Assembly (NCBI RefSeq): GCF_036898095.1
Contig: NC_090726.1
Coordinates: 36,543,513 to 36,607,512 of the forward strand
DNA: 64,000 nt
Direction: 5' to 3'
Origin: Palaemon carinicauda
Lineage: Eukaryota; Arthropoda; Malacostraca; Decapoda; Palaemonidae
This document shows positions 45,847 to 56,930 of the stretch, in pieces. Positions within the stretch are counted from its first letter, which is position 1. The number at the start of each line of letters is the position of its first letter. Below the pieces are notes generated by a model that had not been told where the DNA came from, ran no database searches, and worked only from the letters and a program-made list of their open reading frames with translations. The position numbers were made by a program, and so were the translations under genes.

Positions 45847-48800
45847 TTATAGCTCGTAATATAACCCAATACTTTGTATAAATTTTCTCAAGTTCAGGGT
45901 ATTACAGTTTTCCCCCAGTATATCTCTTAACGGTTTGTCCTGGAGTAAATGTGTCCTCCTCTGGAGATTAAAAACAGGACAATCGACTAAAATATGTTTA
46001 ACATCCATTGTCACTTGACAGGTATTACAAAGAGGGGCCTGTCTCCCTTCCCCACTCTTCATTAAATAATTGTGCGTTGCATGTGTATGGCCAATACGCA
46101 GCCTAGTTAAAATAATGGTATCCCTTCTACTTGTAGAATTACAAGATGACCATTTATCCACCAATGGGTGGATTTGTTTCAATTTTGTATTGGTGGTCCG
46201 TTCAGACCATCGAGCTTGCCACTTATTTTTACAGTAAAGATGAATCTCACTTCTAAGATCTTTGTAAGGAATACTCAAGGGGGATGGATTACTTAGCCCT
46301 GAAGCTTCCTTTGCTGCCTTATCTACTTGTTCATTCCCATCCACCCCAACATGGGCAGGGACCCAACAGAAGTGAACACTGATACTCTTCCTAGACTGCA
46401 GAAGTACTAACCAGTCCTGCACCTCTTGTACTAGATGATGGCCTGGCATAATTTGTTTTAATGAGAGTAAAACACTATTGGAATCCGTAAAAATTGTATA
46501 AAAACTATTTTGGTTGCCATTTTTAAAAATATGTTGGACTGCGAGAATTATTGCGTACAGCTCAGCAGTAAAAATTGAACAAGAGGATGGGAGTTTCCTT
46601 CTAATAACAATATCCCCCACCACAGCTGCACTTCCAACTCCTGCAGCCGATTTGGAGCCATCTGTAAAAACATGTTTCCCATGATGTTGAGCAGCATGAT
46701 TTAAAAACTCACTTTTCATTACCCTACTAGGTAAGGTATTTTTCCCTCCTGCCGTAAAACATACTTTAACAGGTGGATTACACCAAGGAGGAGACTTGGG
46801 ATATCCTACCTCTGCTATCTGTGCTGTTAACAAGCCTACTTCTCTAGCATCATTTTTCAGCTGTACTTCCAAAGGCTTAGGCACTCTAGATCTGTTAGGA
46901 GCCCGATCTAAAGGCGCCCTAACATATTTACAGTTAGGATTGTTTCTCACAGCAAGGGACCTAGCTAAAAACCTCAAACTCAACTCCTCTCTGCGAATGG
47001 AAAGGGGAGGTATGCCAGAATCAACATAGAGACTGTCAATGGGAGATGTTCTGTAAGCACCTGTGCAGATGCGAAGCCCAGCATTGTGAACAATATCAAG
47101 TTTTCCAAGTAAAGTCTTTGTAGCTGACCCATATATTTGGCATGCATAGTCTAACTTGCTCAGACACAAAGATGTATAAATTCTAAGCAAAGTTGTTCTA
47201 TCAGCACCCCAATCAAAATGCGATATCACTTTCAGAATGTTCAGTGACTTCTTAACCCTGATAGATAGGTCATTTATATGGGGACCAAATGTCATTTTCT
47301 TGTCGAAAATGACTCCAAGAAACTTGACACTATCCTCATATGGCAAAATACAATCATTTAAGAAAAGGGTGGGGATCTCTTCCCTTTTACGAGTACGAGT
47401 AAAGCGAATGGCTTTGGTCTTCTGAGGAGAAAACATGAATCCGCGAGAATTTGCCCATGCGGAAGCAGCATTTATTGCAATTTGAAGATTTTGGCATGCT
47501 TGTAGTGCAGATGATCCACTACAATAAATTGCAAAGTCATCGACAAATAGTGATCCTTGTATGCCAGGAGGTATGTGACTAATGAGACTATTAATTGCAA
47601 CAGCAAACAAGGTCACACTCAATACGCTGCCTTGGGGGACACCTTCTTCTTGCATGTAGGATGAAGATAGTTCTGACCCTACTCTCACTTTAATGGAGCG
47701 GTTTGATAAAAATTCTTCAATAAAAGAGAACATATGTCCTCCTATACCCCACGAGGCCAATTGCTTTAAAATACCACCCCTCCAGGTGGTGTCATATGCC
47801 TTTTCGAGGTCAAAAAAGACACCCACCACCTGGTTTTGGTTAGAAAAAGCATTTGAAATTTCCCTTGATAACATCAGCAAAGGGTCCAGAGTACTTCGGT
47901 TCTTCCTAAAACCAAACTGTCTGTTAGATAAAAGATTTTTTGATTCTAGATACCACACAAGTCTGTTGTTGATCATTCTCTCAAATAGTTTGCATATGCA
48001 ACTGGTCAAGGATATGGGCCTATAACTAGATGGCAGTTCTGGGTCTTTACCAGACTTGTGGCCTGGAATTACAATTGAAGTATGCCAGGAATCAGGAGAT
48101 GTATGGGAAGCCCATAGACCATTAAAGGTTTCTAATAAAAATTCCTTGGTATCCACTGGAAGATGTGATATCATTTCATACCGGATGCCATCCTCACCTG
48201 GGGCAGTTAAAGAAGAGCTGGAGATAGCATTTTGCATCTCCTCCATACTAAAAGGCAGGTTAAAAGCTTCAGTATTTGAAGAAGCAGGAGGAACAACAGA
48301 TGTTGATGCTCTAATTTGTTGAAATGCTGGGGAATAGTTGTCAGCACTTGATACATGAGCAAAGTGCTTAGCAAGAACCTCTGCTACATCTTTGGGGTCA
48401 GATATATATCTATTATTTTCCCTTAATATTGGTAGAGGCTTAGGGACGAATTTACCTTGAAGTTTTCTAATCTTGTCCCATATTTCCTTTGAAGGAGTTT
48501 TGGTATTAATATTAGATATATATTTCTTCCAAGATGCTCTCTTTGCTTTTTTAAAAATTCTTTTTTGTTTGGCACAGGCTCTGAGATATGCTATTCTATC
48601 TGCTAAATAGTTTGTCCTCAAGTATCTTCTGAAGCAAGTTCGGGTCACTTTTCTTGCGTTGGCACATTCTTTACTCCACCAAGGAACTACAGAGCGATGA
48701 GGTAAACCGCATGTTTTAGGTATAAACTTGCTAGCATTATCATCAATAATATTTTCAAGATGTTGATAGGCATGCACTGGAGATGTAAATTCATCATATT

Positions 48801-49569
48801 CTTTATCAGTGTGTGAACATTTTTCATAAGCTGCCCAGTCTGCCTCATCTATCTTCCATTTTGGTGGTCACTGAGAAGGAGGATTATGGACATAATTTAA
48901 CATTATTGGCCAATGGTCACTGCCATGTAGGTGTTCATTTACTGACCAAAGGTAGTCCAATCGAATGGATGAGGAACAGATTGACAAATCAATGGCTGAT
49001 GTAGAGTTGTGGAATACATCATACCTAGTTGGAGAACCATCATTCATTAGTATTACATCATTGTTGTCGATTAATTCTTCAACAAGATTACCCCATCTAT
49101 CGCACACATTTCCACCCCATAAAGTATGCTTTGCATTAAAATCACCCATTAAAATAAAAGGGGCAGGAAGCTGATTGATCAAGTCTTGGAGGTCAGAAAG
49201 TCTAAGCCTTCTTGGATTACCAGCATGATCTAAGAGGAAAAGTTCTAAGGATGGTTCAATATATAGCGAGCATAAAGTAATTTTTTTCCCGATATGAGTT
49301 CTAACTGCACATGCCTGTAGTGGTGTATTGAGTGGGATTGTTTCAAATTTTACAGATTTGTGAATAATAAAACCTGTACCACCTTGAGCTCTTGCAGCTT
49401 GCAAAGGAGGGGATCTACAAAAATGATAATTGAGTCCAGGATTAAATGGTTTGTCACTGATCTTGGTTTCCTGTAGGCAAATTACCTTCGTGTCTGAGTC
49501 CCTGGTTAAAGTTTTTATTTGCTCAATGCTAGTACTTAGACCTCTGCAATTCCACTGGATGATAGACAT
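45847..49569 (-). pseudogene. ORF2 polyprotein of the I-like LINE: endonuclease, RT, RNase H (one stop)
   Basis: 1240 codons in one frame from ATG 49569-49567 to the stop at 45847-45849, broken only by a TGA at 48870-48868. The endonuclease (49569-48870) shows QWNCRGL, LQETKI, GDFNAKHTLWG and GSDHWPIML. The RT shows SSYRPISLTSC, VFFDLEKAYDTTWR, EEGVPQGSVLS and GSLFVDDFAIYCSG (catalytic VDD). RNase H shows FTDGSKS, FTAELYAI, FTDSNSV and WVPAHVGVDGNEQVD, all four acidic sites present. The C-terminus has CNTCQVTMDVKHILVDC. The stop lies between endonuclease and RT; a single C-to-T change from CGA could explain it. All catalytic residues seen are intact. Confidence 0.9.
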
Positions 49570-51428
49570 TATCTTTTGTTATTATTTTTCTTTGTCTCAT
49601 TTGTCTTTTGGGACTTTTCAGATGAAGCCATGTAAGGCCTGGAGATGGAAGGCTTTACTAGGCCACCACTCTTCTTTTCTTTCTTTCTAGGATCTTTATA
49701 AGAGTCAACCTTAGGATCATGAGCAGTAGGGCACTTACCTGACTTAGATGAAGGTGAGGATGATGGGGACCTTTTCCTCTTTGGAAGATCTTGTTTTCCA
49801 ATCTCCATCAAATCAGGTAGAGATTCTGCCTGAGACAATACATTTAAGGTGGTGGAAGCCACATTGACTTCCTTGGAGGATTGTGCTAGAACTTCAACAG
49901 TTCGAGCACTTAACCCAGAAGGCTGGGCTACTACCTCTAGGGGAGATGCTCCTATCGGTGACAATACTTTTGGTGTGTTGGACACCATATTGACCTCTTT
50001 GGAGGTTTGTGCTCTGGCTTTTATAGCCTGAGCACTTGACCCAGATGGCTGGGCTACTACCACTAAGGGAGATGCACCTGACGGGCCAGGTGCTGCCACT
50101 GGTCCCCCTGTGGTAGTAAGGGGTAGTGGATTATAATCTTTTGTTGGCATCTTAACCGCGCGAGCAAAATTAAGTTGCCGATTGAGTAAATGCTTTGCAT
50201 AACCTACACTTATATGTTCAGCATTTGCTTTCAAGATTGCAGCTTCTTCATTCTTGTATTCTCTACATCTTTTATCATTTGGTTTATGATTATCTTTACA
50301 GTTTGCACAGGTTGTATCTCTGTTGCATTGGCCATGTTCTAACAAAGAACAGTTAATACAGATCTTCGTATTATTGCAGTACCGGGAAGGGTGACCGTAC
50401 TTGAAACAATTAAAGCATTGTAAAGGCCTAGGTTTATATTCTCGAACACGTACTCTTTCATTCTCAATAATTATATGATCTGGTATAACAGGGGTTTCAA
50501 ATGTTAAAACTACCATGCTTGTTTGAGGAATCTTACTTACTTTCCAAACATTAGCAGGGCACATGTCCAGAATTTCTGGTTCTGAGAATTCATATAGATC
50601 TTTATCAAAAACTACTCCTTTACCATAGCTGAAGCTCATATGTGGTTTAATATCCTTAATAGGATCAATTTCTGCAATCTTCATGCCACAAAGCATGTGA
50701 GCTTGAGTATCTGATTTTGCATTAATCAAAACAGATTGCTTACCGTATCTACTAATATCCTTACTTTTAATTAAACCAACTTTTTTTTGTATAAATTTAC
50801 TCATCTTATAATAGTTATAATTATCTATCTTTCCAGATGCAATTATCCATGTTGGGGGCTTGGGGGTTCTTACTTCTGGAAGTCTATGCTCTATTTCTTT
50901 TTCCATCCATTCTTCTGGTTTATATACCTCTAGGTGTCTTGGTGCTTTATCACATAAAGCCCCAGAAATCAAACAATTGTCAATTTTTATGCTCTCTAAA
51001 TTTTTATTTGCTTCTAAAGCAATCTCAAAACTTGAAAATGATACCCAAGCTTCCCAAAAGCCTTTACTACCATTAAGCTCCATTAAAATTTCTTTGATTG
51101 CTCCAAATCTACAGAAGGCTTCATGAATTATGTCATAGCTACAACCAATTGGTATGTTTTTTAAGTGGAGAATTTTCAGATTTTTTGTTGGATCTGGTAA
51201 TGAGCCAGAACCAGAGAGTAAAGTATTACGGTTATTACAAGCATCATTTTCCACCAGTGCCGATAAATTGTCTTTAACAACACTGGTCAAAAAAGTATTG
51301 TTGGAGGAATCCTTTTTATTGCCGAGGTTGTCAACAGAGCTTTCCCTATTTAAACAAGCAGAAGTCGTCAACGGTGTCTGGGGTTCGCCATTTGATCCAG
51401 GGGTACGGGGAATATTAAGTTTACTCAT
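49569..51428 (-). CDS. ORF1 (gag-like, RNA-binding) of the I-like LINE
   Basis: There are 619 uninterrupted codons from ATG 51428-51426. The N-terminus is Ser/Asn-rich. Residues about 85-155 resemble an RRM-like fold (LKILHLKNIPIGCSY ... FWEAWVSFSSFEIAL). A central conserved region follows, then zinc knuckles at about residues 345-400 (CFNCFKYGHPSRYC, CINC...H, CANCKDNHKPNDKRC). The C-terminal third is low-complexity, with two near repeats around GASPLVVVAQPSGSSA and GASPLEVVAQPSGLSA, and it ends in Lys/Asn-rich sequence. The protein should coat element RNA. Its TAA overlaps the ORF2 ATG by one base. Confidence 0.9.
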   Translation of the reverse strand: MSKLNIPRTPGSNGEPQTPLTTSACLNRESSVDNLGNKKDSSNNTFLTSVVKDNLSALVENDACNNRNTLLSGSGSLPDPTKNLKILHLKNIPIGCSYDIIHEAFCRFGAIKEILMELNGSKGFWEAWVSFSSFEIALEANKNLESIKIDNCLISGALCDKAPRHLEVYKPEEWMEKEIEHRLPEVRTPKPPTWIIASGKIDNYNYYKMSKFIQKKVGLIKSKDISRYGKQSVLINAKSDTQAHMLCGMKIAEIDPIKDIKPHMSFSYGKGVVFDKDLYEFSEPEILDMCPANVWKVSKIPQTSMVVLTFETPVIPDHIIIENERVRVREYKPRPLQCFNCFKYGHPSRYCNNTKICINCSLLEHGQCNRDTTCANCKDNHKPNDKRCREYKNEEAAILKANAEHISVGYAKHLLNRQLNFARAVKMPTKDYNPLPLTTTGGPVAAPGPSGASPLVVVAQPSGSSAQAIKARAQTSKEVNMVSNTPKVLSPIGASPLEVVAQPSGLSARTVEVLAQSSKEVNVASTTLNVLSQAESLPDLMEIGKQDLPKRKRSPSSSPSSKSGKCPTAHDPKVDSYKDPRKKEKKSGGLVKPSISRPYMASSEKSQKTNETKKNNNKR

Positions 51429-52200
51429 TAATTATTTTTCAGGGGGAGGGAAGGGGTCATAATAACAATGAAAAAAAAAAACAATGGAAAAAAATATAGT
51501 TTAAGGGAGAGAAAAAATTAAGACTGTCTGAAATTCCAAAGAAGACACCGTTAGCCTTTCCTGGAATTAATTTCTCCACCAATGACACCTGTGAAAGCTG
51601 CTTACCAAATGTCCACTCCCTACCCTACCACAAAGGGATGGTACCACTATGATTAGAGTGGCTCAAGTGTATGCCAAACCCGCTTGATGGGACTGAGAGC
51701 ATTTCATGAATACAATCATCCCCACTCTAATCATAGTGGCAGGCAAACCGGACAGAATGCCGAGAGTCCTATCTCTATAAAATCGCCAACCCCTGGAATC
51801 CGAAGGCCAAATTTCCTAAGAGATAGTTCCGCGTGCCAGTATGGGAATACTGACACTCCTAGGTGTCCAAACATTTTCGGGCAGTTGGCAAGACCACCAC
51901 AGCTCCCACAATTGATTTTGAAATAAAAACCGATCATGGATACAATGTCCCCTCTAAAAAACCTGGACAGTGAAATGGGTAAAAGAGTTTTGATAGCAAG
52001 GTTGGAGACAGCTGATAATTATGAAGGAGGAATAAGCAATAAGAGGTAATAGAAAAAGAATGAGAGAAATTTAGAGTCAAACTGAGGAAAAGAAATTCCC
52101 CAGTTCGAGAGCCCTCTTGCCCGTCACAAGCCTTCAGCACGGGAATGATATGCCGTGCTGAAGCCCAATGACTTCATCAAGGCATTCTCTCGTTAAGAGG
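51429..52200 (-). promoter_or_regulatory. 5' leader of the I-like LINE with two hairpins
   Basis: Non-coding leader of 772 bases that should include an internal promoter, as in other full-length LINEs; no promoter motif can be proven. Two perfect inverted repeats occur. Stems of 11 bases lie at 52132-52142 and 52153-52163 (loop 10), about 40-70 bases from the 5' end. Stems of 18 bases lie at 51644-51661 and 51722-51739 (loop 60), about 215-310 bases before the ORF1 ATG. Confidence 0.6.
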
Positions 52201-52410
52201 GGTTGGAAGGTTGTTGGCCAGAAGGAGAAACCACCTCAACTGGCAGACGCGAGTAGGTTACCTCAGCGTCAACAGGGCGCACAACCGACCGGTTGGAAGG
52301 TTGTAGGCCAGAAGGAGGAACCACCTCAACTGGCAGACGCGAGTAGGTTACCTCAGCGTCAACAGGGCGCACAACCGACCGGTTGGAAGGTTGTTGGCCA
52401 GAAGGTTCTT
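52201..52410. repeat. 90-bp tandem repeat, coding in gag of DIRS copy E
   Basis: Units start at 52201, 52291 and 52381 with GGTTGGAAGGTTGT. Another unit ends at 45623 on the other side of the LINE. 90 bases equal 30 codons, so the minus-strand reading repeats in frame (RPVDAEVTYSRLPVEVV). Confidence 0.92.
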
Positions 52411-52416
52411 CTCCGC

Positions 52417-54900
52417 ATTTAAGTCCTCTATCAAGGACACAAGCTTGGACTGCATGGCTTGCAGCAAAGCCCATTTAGGGTCTACGAGAGCAGGTGTGGC
52501 AACAGACGGGGTTAGCGACTGAGGCGGAACCGTTTACCATCCCTGAAAGCCTTGTTATGTGTGACATAATAGTACAGCAAAACTTCAAAGGCTTGACAAA
52601 AGCTGAGAAGTTGACCTGTAAACAACTTGGAGCGTCTCCTGGCTAGGCGCCAGGGCGAGTCTACCAGAATTGAGAAGTCTATCTGGGCAGAGGCATGAAC
52701 TCCCAAGCCGAGAACTTCTCTCGTGTCATATCAGACTCTCGCTCTATAAGCCAGTTTAAAAGAAGGGAAATCAAAGGCTGTATCCCTAAAAACTCCTCCT
52801 GGTGCAAAAACCAGTCGCCTAGCCAACGTAACGCTCTCTAGGAGAGCGAGAGAGCACTAGCTTAAAAACAACGGCTTCGAAGTAGCTAGGCCTAGTGTAA
52901 GTTCTGACGTTTAGGCGAACGAGGAGCAGCAGTTACAAGATCCGGACGAAGATCCTTAAAAAAATCATCAATTTAATTAAAGTCCATAGGAGGCTAAGCA
53001 GCTTAAGGCTCCTCTCCATCTGACAGAGTCCTCAAGGGAATATCAGTAGGAGGGAGAACAGCAACTTCCTCATCCACAGGAACCTTGTCCGATAAAAGCT
53101 AGGTTACCTCAGTGAGTCTCTCACTGGTGCATAAGTAGCAGACCAGAAGGCAACGTCATGTAACTGCTTGACAGTCTGTGAACTGTCAACAACTGAACTG
53201 TCAACCACAACAGGTGTGTGAGGATGTACAGTGTCCACTCGAGACTGCTTTGACTGTCTAGACTGAGCAGTCAAAACAACTCTAGAATGCGGAAGTTGAC
53301 GCACCGCGTCAAAACAAAACAACTTAGACTGTTGTTGTACCTCGCGAACGTCAACGGAAGGTTCCGTGCGTCGCTGAACGTCAACATGCGGCTGGCAGTG
53401 TACACTGGAACGCATGGGTGGCGGGACTCTCTTGGAGTGCGGGAGAAGGTCGCCTCAGCGTCCACAGGACGCACAATCGTGGTTGGTTGTAGGCAAGAGG
53501 TTGGTGCAGTGTCAACCTTCTCCGCACGAAAGTCCTGCATCAATGACGTTAACTGAGACTGCATGGTCTGCAGCAAAGACCACTAGGGTCTACAGGAGCA
53601 GGTGCGGCAACAGACGGTGTGACTGCCTGATGCGGTACCGCTTTGCCTCTCTTAGGAGGTGAGCAGTCGTCGGAAGACTGCAGCGAGTCCGAACAGCAGC
53701 AGCGAGTCCGTCTGACAAAGTCCCCAAGGGAATATCAGTAGGAGGGGGATCAGCAACTTCCTCATCTGAAGGAACCTCGTCCGACAATTGCCGAGTCTCA
53801 TGAAAAGGAGAGACCTGCCGCGGTGGCAATGCTTGACAGGCAAAGTCCACACGCAAAGGAGCAGCAGTAGCAGTCAAGGAAGCGACGTCATGTCGCTGCT
53901 GAAAGGACTGACCAGTAACAACAACAAGAGTTGATGGACGCTCGACGTCAAGTCGAGACTGCCTTGACTGCCTAGACTGAGCAGTCAAAACAACCCTTGA
54001 CTGCTGTGCTTGACGCTCAACGTCAAAACAAGGCAACTGAGCTGGTTGGCGAACGTCCTGAACGTCAACACGAGACTGCGGCAGTGGCTGAACGTCAACA
54101 CGAGGCTGCGGCAGCGGCTGAAAGTCAACACGGGACTGCAGCGAGTGAGGATCCAAGTCACGTGACTGACGTGACAAACTACCGACATCACGTTTCATAA
54201 CGTCAAAAGGACGAGTAAATGCTCGTTTGGGCGGCTGACGGCCAGAGTCTCGTTTAGCTTAACGGCGACTCGAAAGCGAAGGTTCATCGTGAACCTGCTC
54301 AACGTCATACTTCTCCATAAGGGAGGCAAGCTTAGTCTGCATGTCCTGCAGGACAACCCATTTAGGATCAACGGGAGTCGGAACGGGCCGAGACGACGGT
54401 AACGTCTGTGTTGGCAAAACATTGCCTTTACCGCGACCCTCGGACCCCGTGTTACGCTTGCGTTTAATAGGAGAACCGTCTTCCGACGACTGCAAAGGGT
54501 CAGAGCTGTCCCCATGGCTACAGCCAGGACGCTGGACCTGTCCTGAAGGGACTGACTTCCGCTTTAAGAGTCTAGAAACTTTGCTTCAAGGTTTCTTTTG
54601 CGAGAAGCCTTCGGATGACGAGGAGAAAACAGCCTCGCTCGTCTTATGGTAGGGGCGATCTTGCGAGACACGCCCGATACCATAGAGGGAACGTCTGTTC
54701 GTTGGTTAAAGCCTCTCGTCCCCATAAGTCCTACGACATTACTTCTCCCTGGAGCATGGAAGCCTGAAAGAGGTCTCGGACTAGGTGAACGACAAGCACG
54801 AACAGACGAACCCTCGGTCGCAACACTAAAAAAACACTTTGCGCAATTATCACTTTATCACTACGATTTTCTGTTTTTGCACTTACTTCACTGATATCGT
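52417..54900 (-). pseudogene. Gag of DIRS copy E, modules 1 and 2
   Basis: 54900-54259 is the N-terminal part, including KRKRNTGSEGRGKGN and a helical VVLQDMQTKLASLMEKYDV. 54198-53590 and 53576-53104 are two diverged copies of a Gln/Ser/Arg-rich module (SRVDVQ, CFDVERQ, VVLTAQSRQSRQSR, HDVAS). The third is at 45120-45599. Stops and frame changes separate them. The repeated VVLTAQSRQSR blocks are the clearest sign of internal triplication. Confidence 0.6.
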
Positions 54901-56209
54901 ATTTTTCAATAATTTCACTTTAGGCATGAATAAAACTGATTTCTACCTGAAGCACGCAATTCTCCCTTACATCAAAAGGTTATAATTGCGAAATGAGTCG
55001 TATAAAGTAAGCACATTAGTAGAAGCAAAAATCAGTAAACATATACTGTATATCGAATAAAACGGAAATATATAAAGTTAAAAAGGATCAGTGACTGGGG
55101 AGGAGACTAAACACTAGTTCATTAAAGACTACGTTTTCAATCTCTCACCGTACAGTGCCTTGGGACGAGAATAAAAACTAAAAACGTTTTATCCTTTCTC
55201 CCCGTACAGAGACTTGGGACGAGAGTAAAAAACTGAATCGAGAACAACGTTACTCGCTTGGAACGAGAATAAAGATCGGAACGTTCTCTCTTCCTCTCTC
55301 TCTCTCCGTCTCTCTCTATCTCTCTCTCTTGATTTCACACAGAAGAGAAATGCCCACTCAACCTTCGTCAATAAACAGGTTATTTGACCAAAGGAAAAAA
55401 CTGAAAGGACTAAGAAATTGAAAATTAACAAGTTCCTTTAAATTAGTATTTAAAACACTTCAGTTTGAAAGAAGAATGAACAAAACGTCAAAATCGATTT
55501 ACTCTTTCTGCAAAGTGAAACCGTGATTCTCTCTTTCTCTATCGTAACGATAGAGCGCAAACTGCGTAGCATAAATAAACCAAACGTTAGTTCATCTTTG
55601 AAACAGCACGAAGACTATTCAAAGAAAATCTTTCATAAAATATCTACTAAAAAATATTCATTTCATAACTCTTACAGAGCAAATGATTTAAACTTAACGA
55701 AAATAAGTTAAATGGGCTCAACGTTGTTTAACTTCGGTTTCCAAGTTAGGACCGCCTACTCTCGGACTAGGGGAGGAATAGGTAAGGCCGCATATAAACA
55801 AAACATAAAATTTATCTTGATGTTTAGTATAAATGGAAAGCTAATCGAAGAGGCCTAATAAAGGCGGGTGAGATATAAAATATATAGAGGAAAATCTATA
55901 ATTAACAAAAACAATTTATAACGTGATAAGATAATTGCTAAAAGCCTAAAACACACTTCCGTACACTAAGGGAAGGGTCAGCCATCTTTACTCTATGGAA
56001 AAAACCAGAGATAAAAGAGCAAGGGCAAAACACTTTTACTCTCCTTTCAAAAGCATTTCTTTTGAGGATAGTATTGAATAATCCAACACGGCGAAAGCAA
56101 TAAAACCAAAACCAAGTACTTCACCAATTCGGTAGAAAACTCGAGGTCATAATAGCGATTGGAATCGACTTGTCGATGAAACCGACAGAGAAGAACTGGA
56201 GCTGTTTAC
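54901..56209 (-). other. 5' leader of DIRS copy E
   Basis: Non-coding, A+T-rich, with a CT-rich patch at 55285-55330 and two similar blocks containing 'cttgggacgaga' at 55156-55175 and 55210-55225. No gene is supported. Confidence 0.5.
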
Positions 56210-56364
56210 ATGAAAATGCGGTATCTGGCCGATAGTCGGCGCTGGTGGGCACACCCGCTACCTTCATGGCGATCGCTCGCGAGTTTTTGGATTCTGTCGA
56301 GCCGTCGGATACGTCAGCTATTATATATTCACCGGCTAAGTTTAATATTTAAAATTTTCCAATA
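56210..56364. repeat. Right inverted terminal repeat of DIRS copy E
   Basis: Complement of 42345-42485, ending at the N gap. Confidence 0.8.
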
Positions 56365-56864
56365 NNNNNNNNNNNNNNNNNNNNNNNNNNNNNNNNNNNN
56401 NNNNNNNNNNNNNNNNNNNNNNNNNNNNNNNNNNNNNNNNNNNNNNNNNNNNNNNNNNNNNNNNNNNNNNNNNNNNNNNNNNNNNNNNNNNNNNNNNNNN
56501 NNNNNNNNNNNNNNNNNNNNNNNNNNNNNNNNNNNNNNNNNNNNNNNNNNNNNNNNNNNNNNNNNNNNNNNNNNNNNNNNNNNNNNNNNNNNNNNNNNNN
56601 NNNNNNNNNNNNNNNNNNNNNNNNNNNNNNNNNNNNNNNNNNNNNNNNNNNNNNNNNNNNNNNNNNNNNNNNNNNNNNNNNNNNNNNNNNNNNNNNNNNN
56701 NNNNNNNNNNNNNNNNNNNNNNNNNNNNNNNNNNNNNNNNNNNNNNNNNNNNNNNNNNNNNNNNNNNNNNNNNNNNNNNNNNNNNNNNNNNNNNNNNNNN
56801 NNNNNNNNNNNNNNNNNNNNNNNNNNNNNNNNNNNNNNNNNNNNNNNNNNNNNNNNNNNNNNNN
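56365..56864. other. Assembly gap (500 N)
   Basis: Exactly 500 N. Its right edge coincides with the start of the large duplication; sequence continuity across it is not established. Confidence 1.
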
Positions 56865-56930
56865 GCGAGTGTTTAACGGAGCTCCTCGCAACACATCCAC
56901 ACTCTACCACAGTCCAAACCACACGACAGT

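Larger units (their letters stand above)
45624..52200 (-). mobile_element. Full-length I-like non-LTR retrotransposon (LINE)
   Basis: This 6.58-kb element is flanked by a perfect 16-base target duplication, GGTTGGAAGGTTGTTG, at 45608-45623 and 52201-52216. On the minus strand it has a 772-base leader (52200-51429), ORF1 (51428-49569), ORF2 with endonuclease, reverse transcriptase, RNase H and a CCHC motif (49569-45847), a 3' region of about 220 bases and a pentanucleotide (ATTCA)n-type tail. Endonuclease plus RNase H plus a CCHC end suggests the I superfamily (I or Nimb-like). The only coding lesion found is one stop in ORF2, so this is a young insertion. Confidence 0.9.
42320..56364 (-). mobile_element. 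DIRS-type retrotransposon copy E (second family), carrying a LINE
   Basis: The left terminus near 42320 and the right end at 56364 (cut by the N gap) are inverted repeats (42345-42485 with 56210-56345). An internal complementary region lies at 42563-42660. Minus-strand order is leader (56200-54900), gag (54900-52200 and 45600-45150), then RNase H and tyrosine recombinase (45120-43063). Reverse transcriptase is missing: gag joins the RNase H region at about 45130. Subtracting the LINE at 45624-52200 leaves about 7.5 kb. Termini and proteins differ clearly from copies A-D, so this is another family. Confidence 0.8.
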
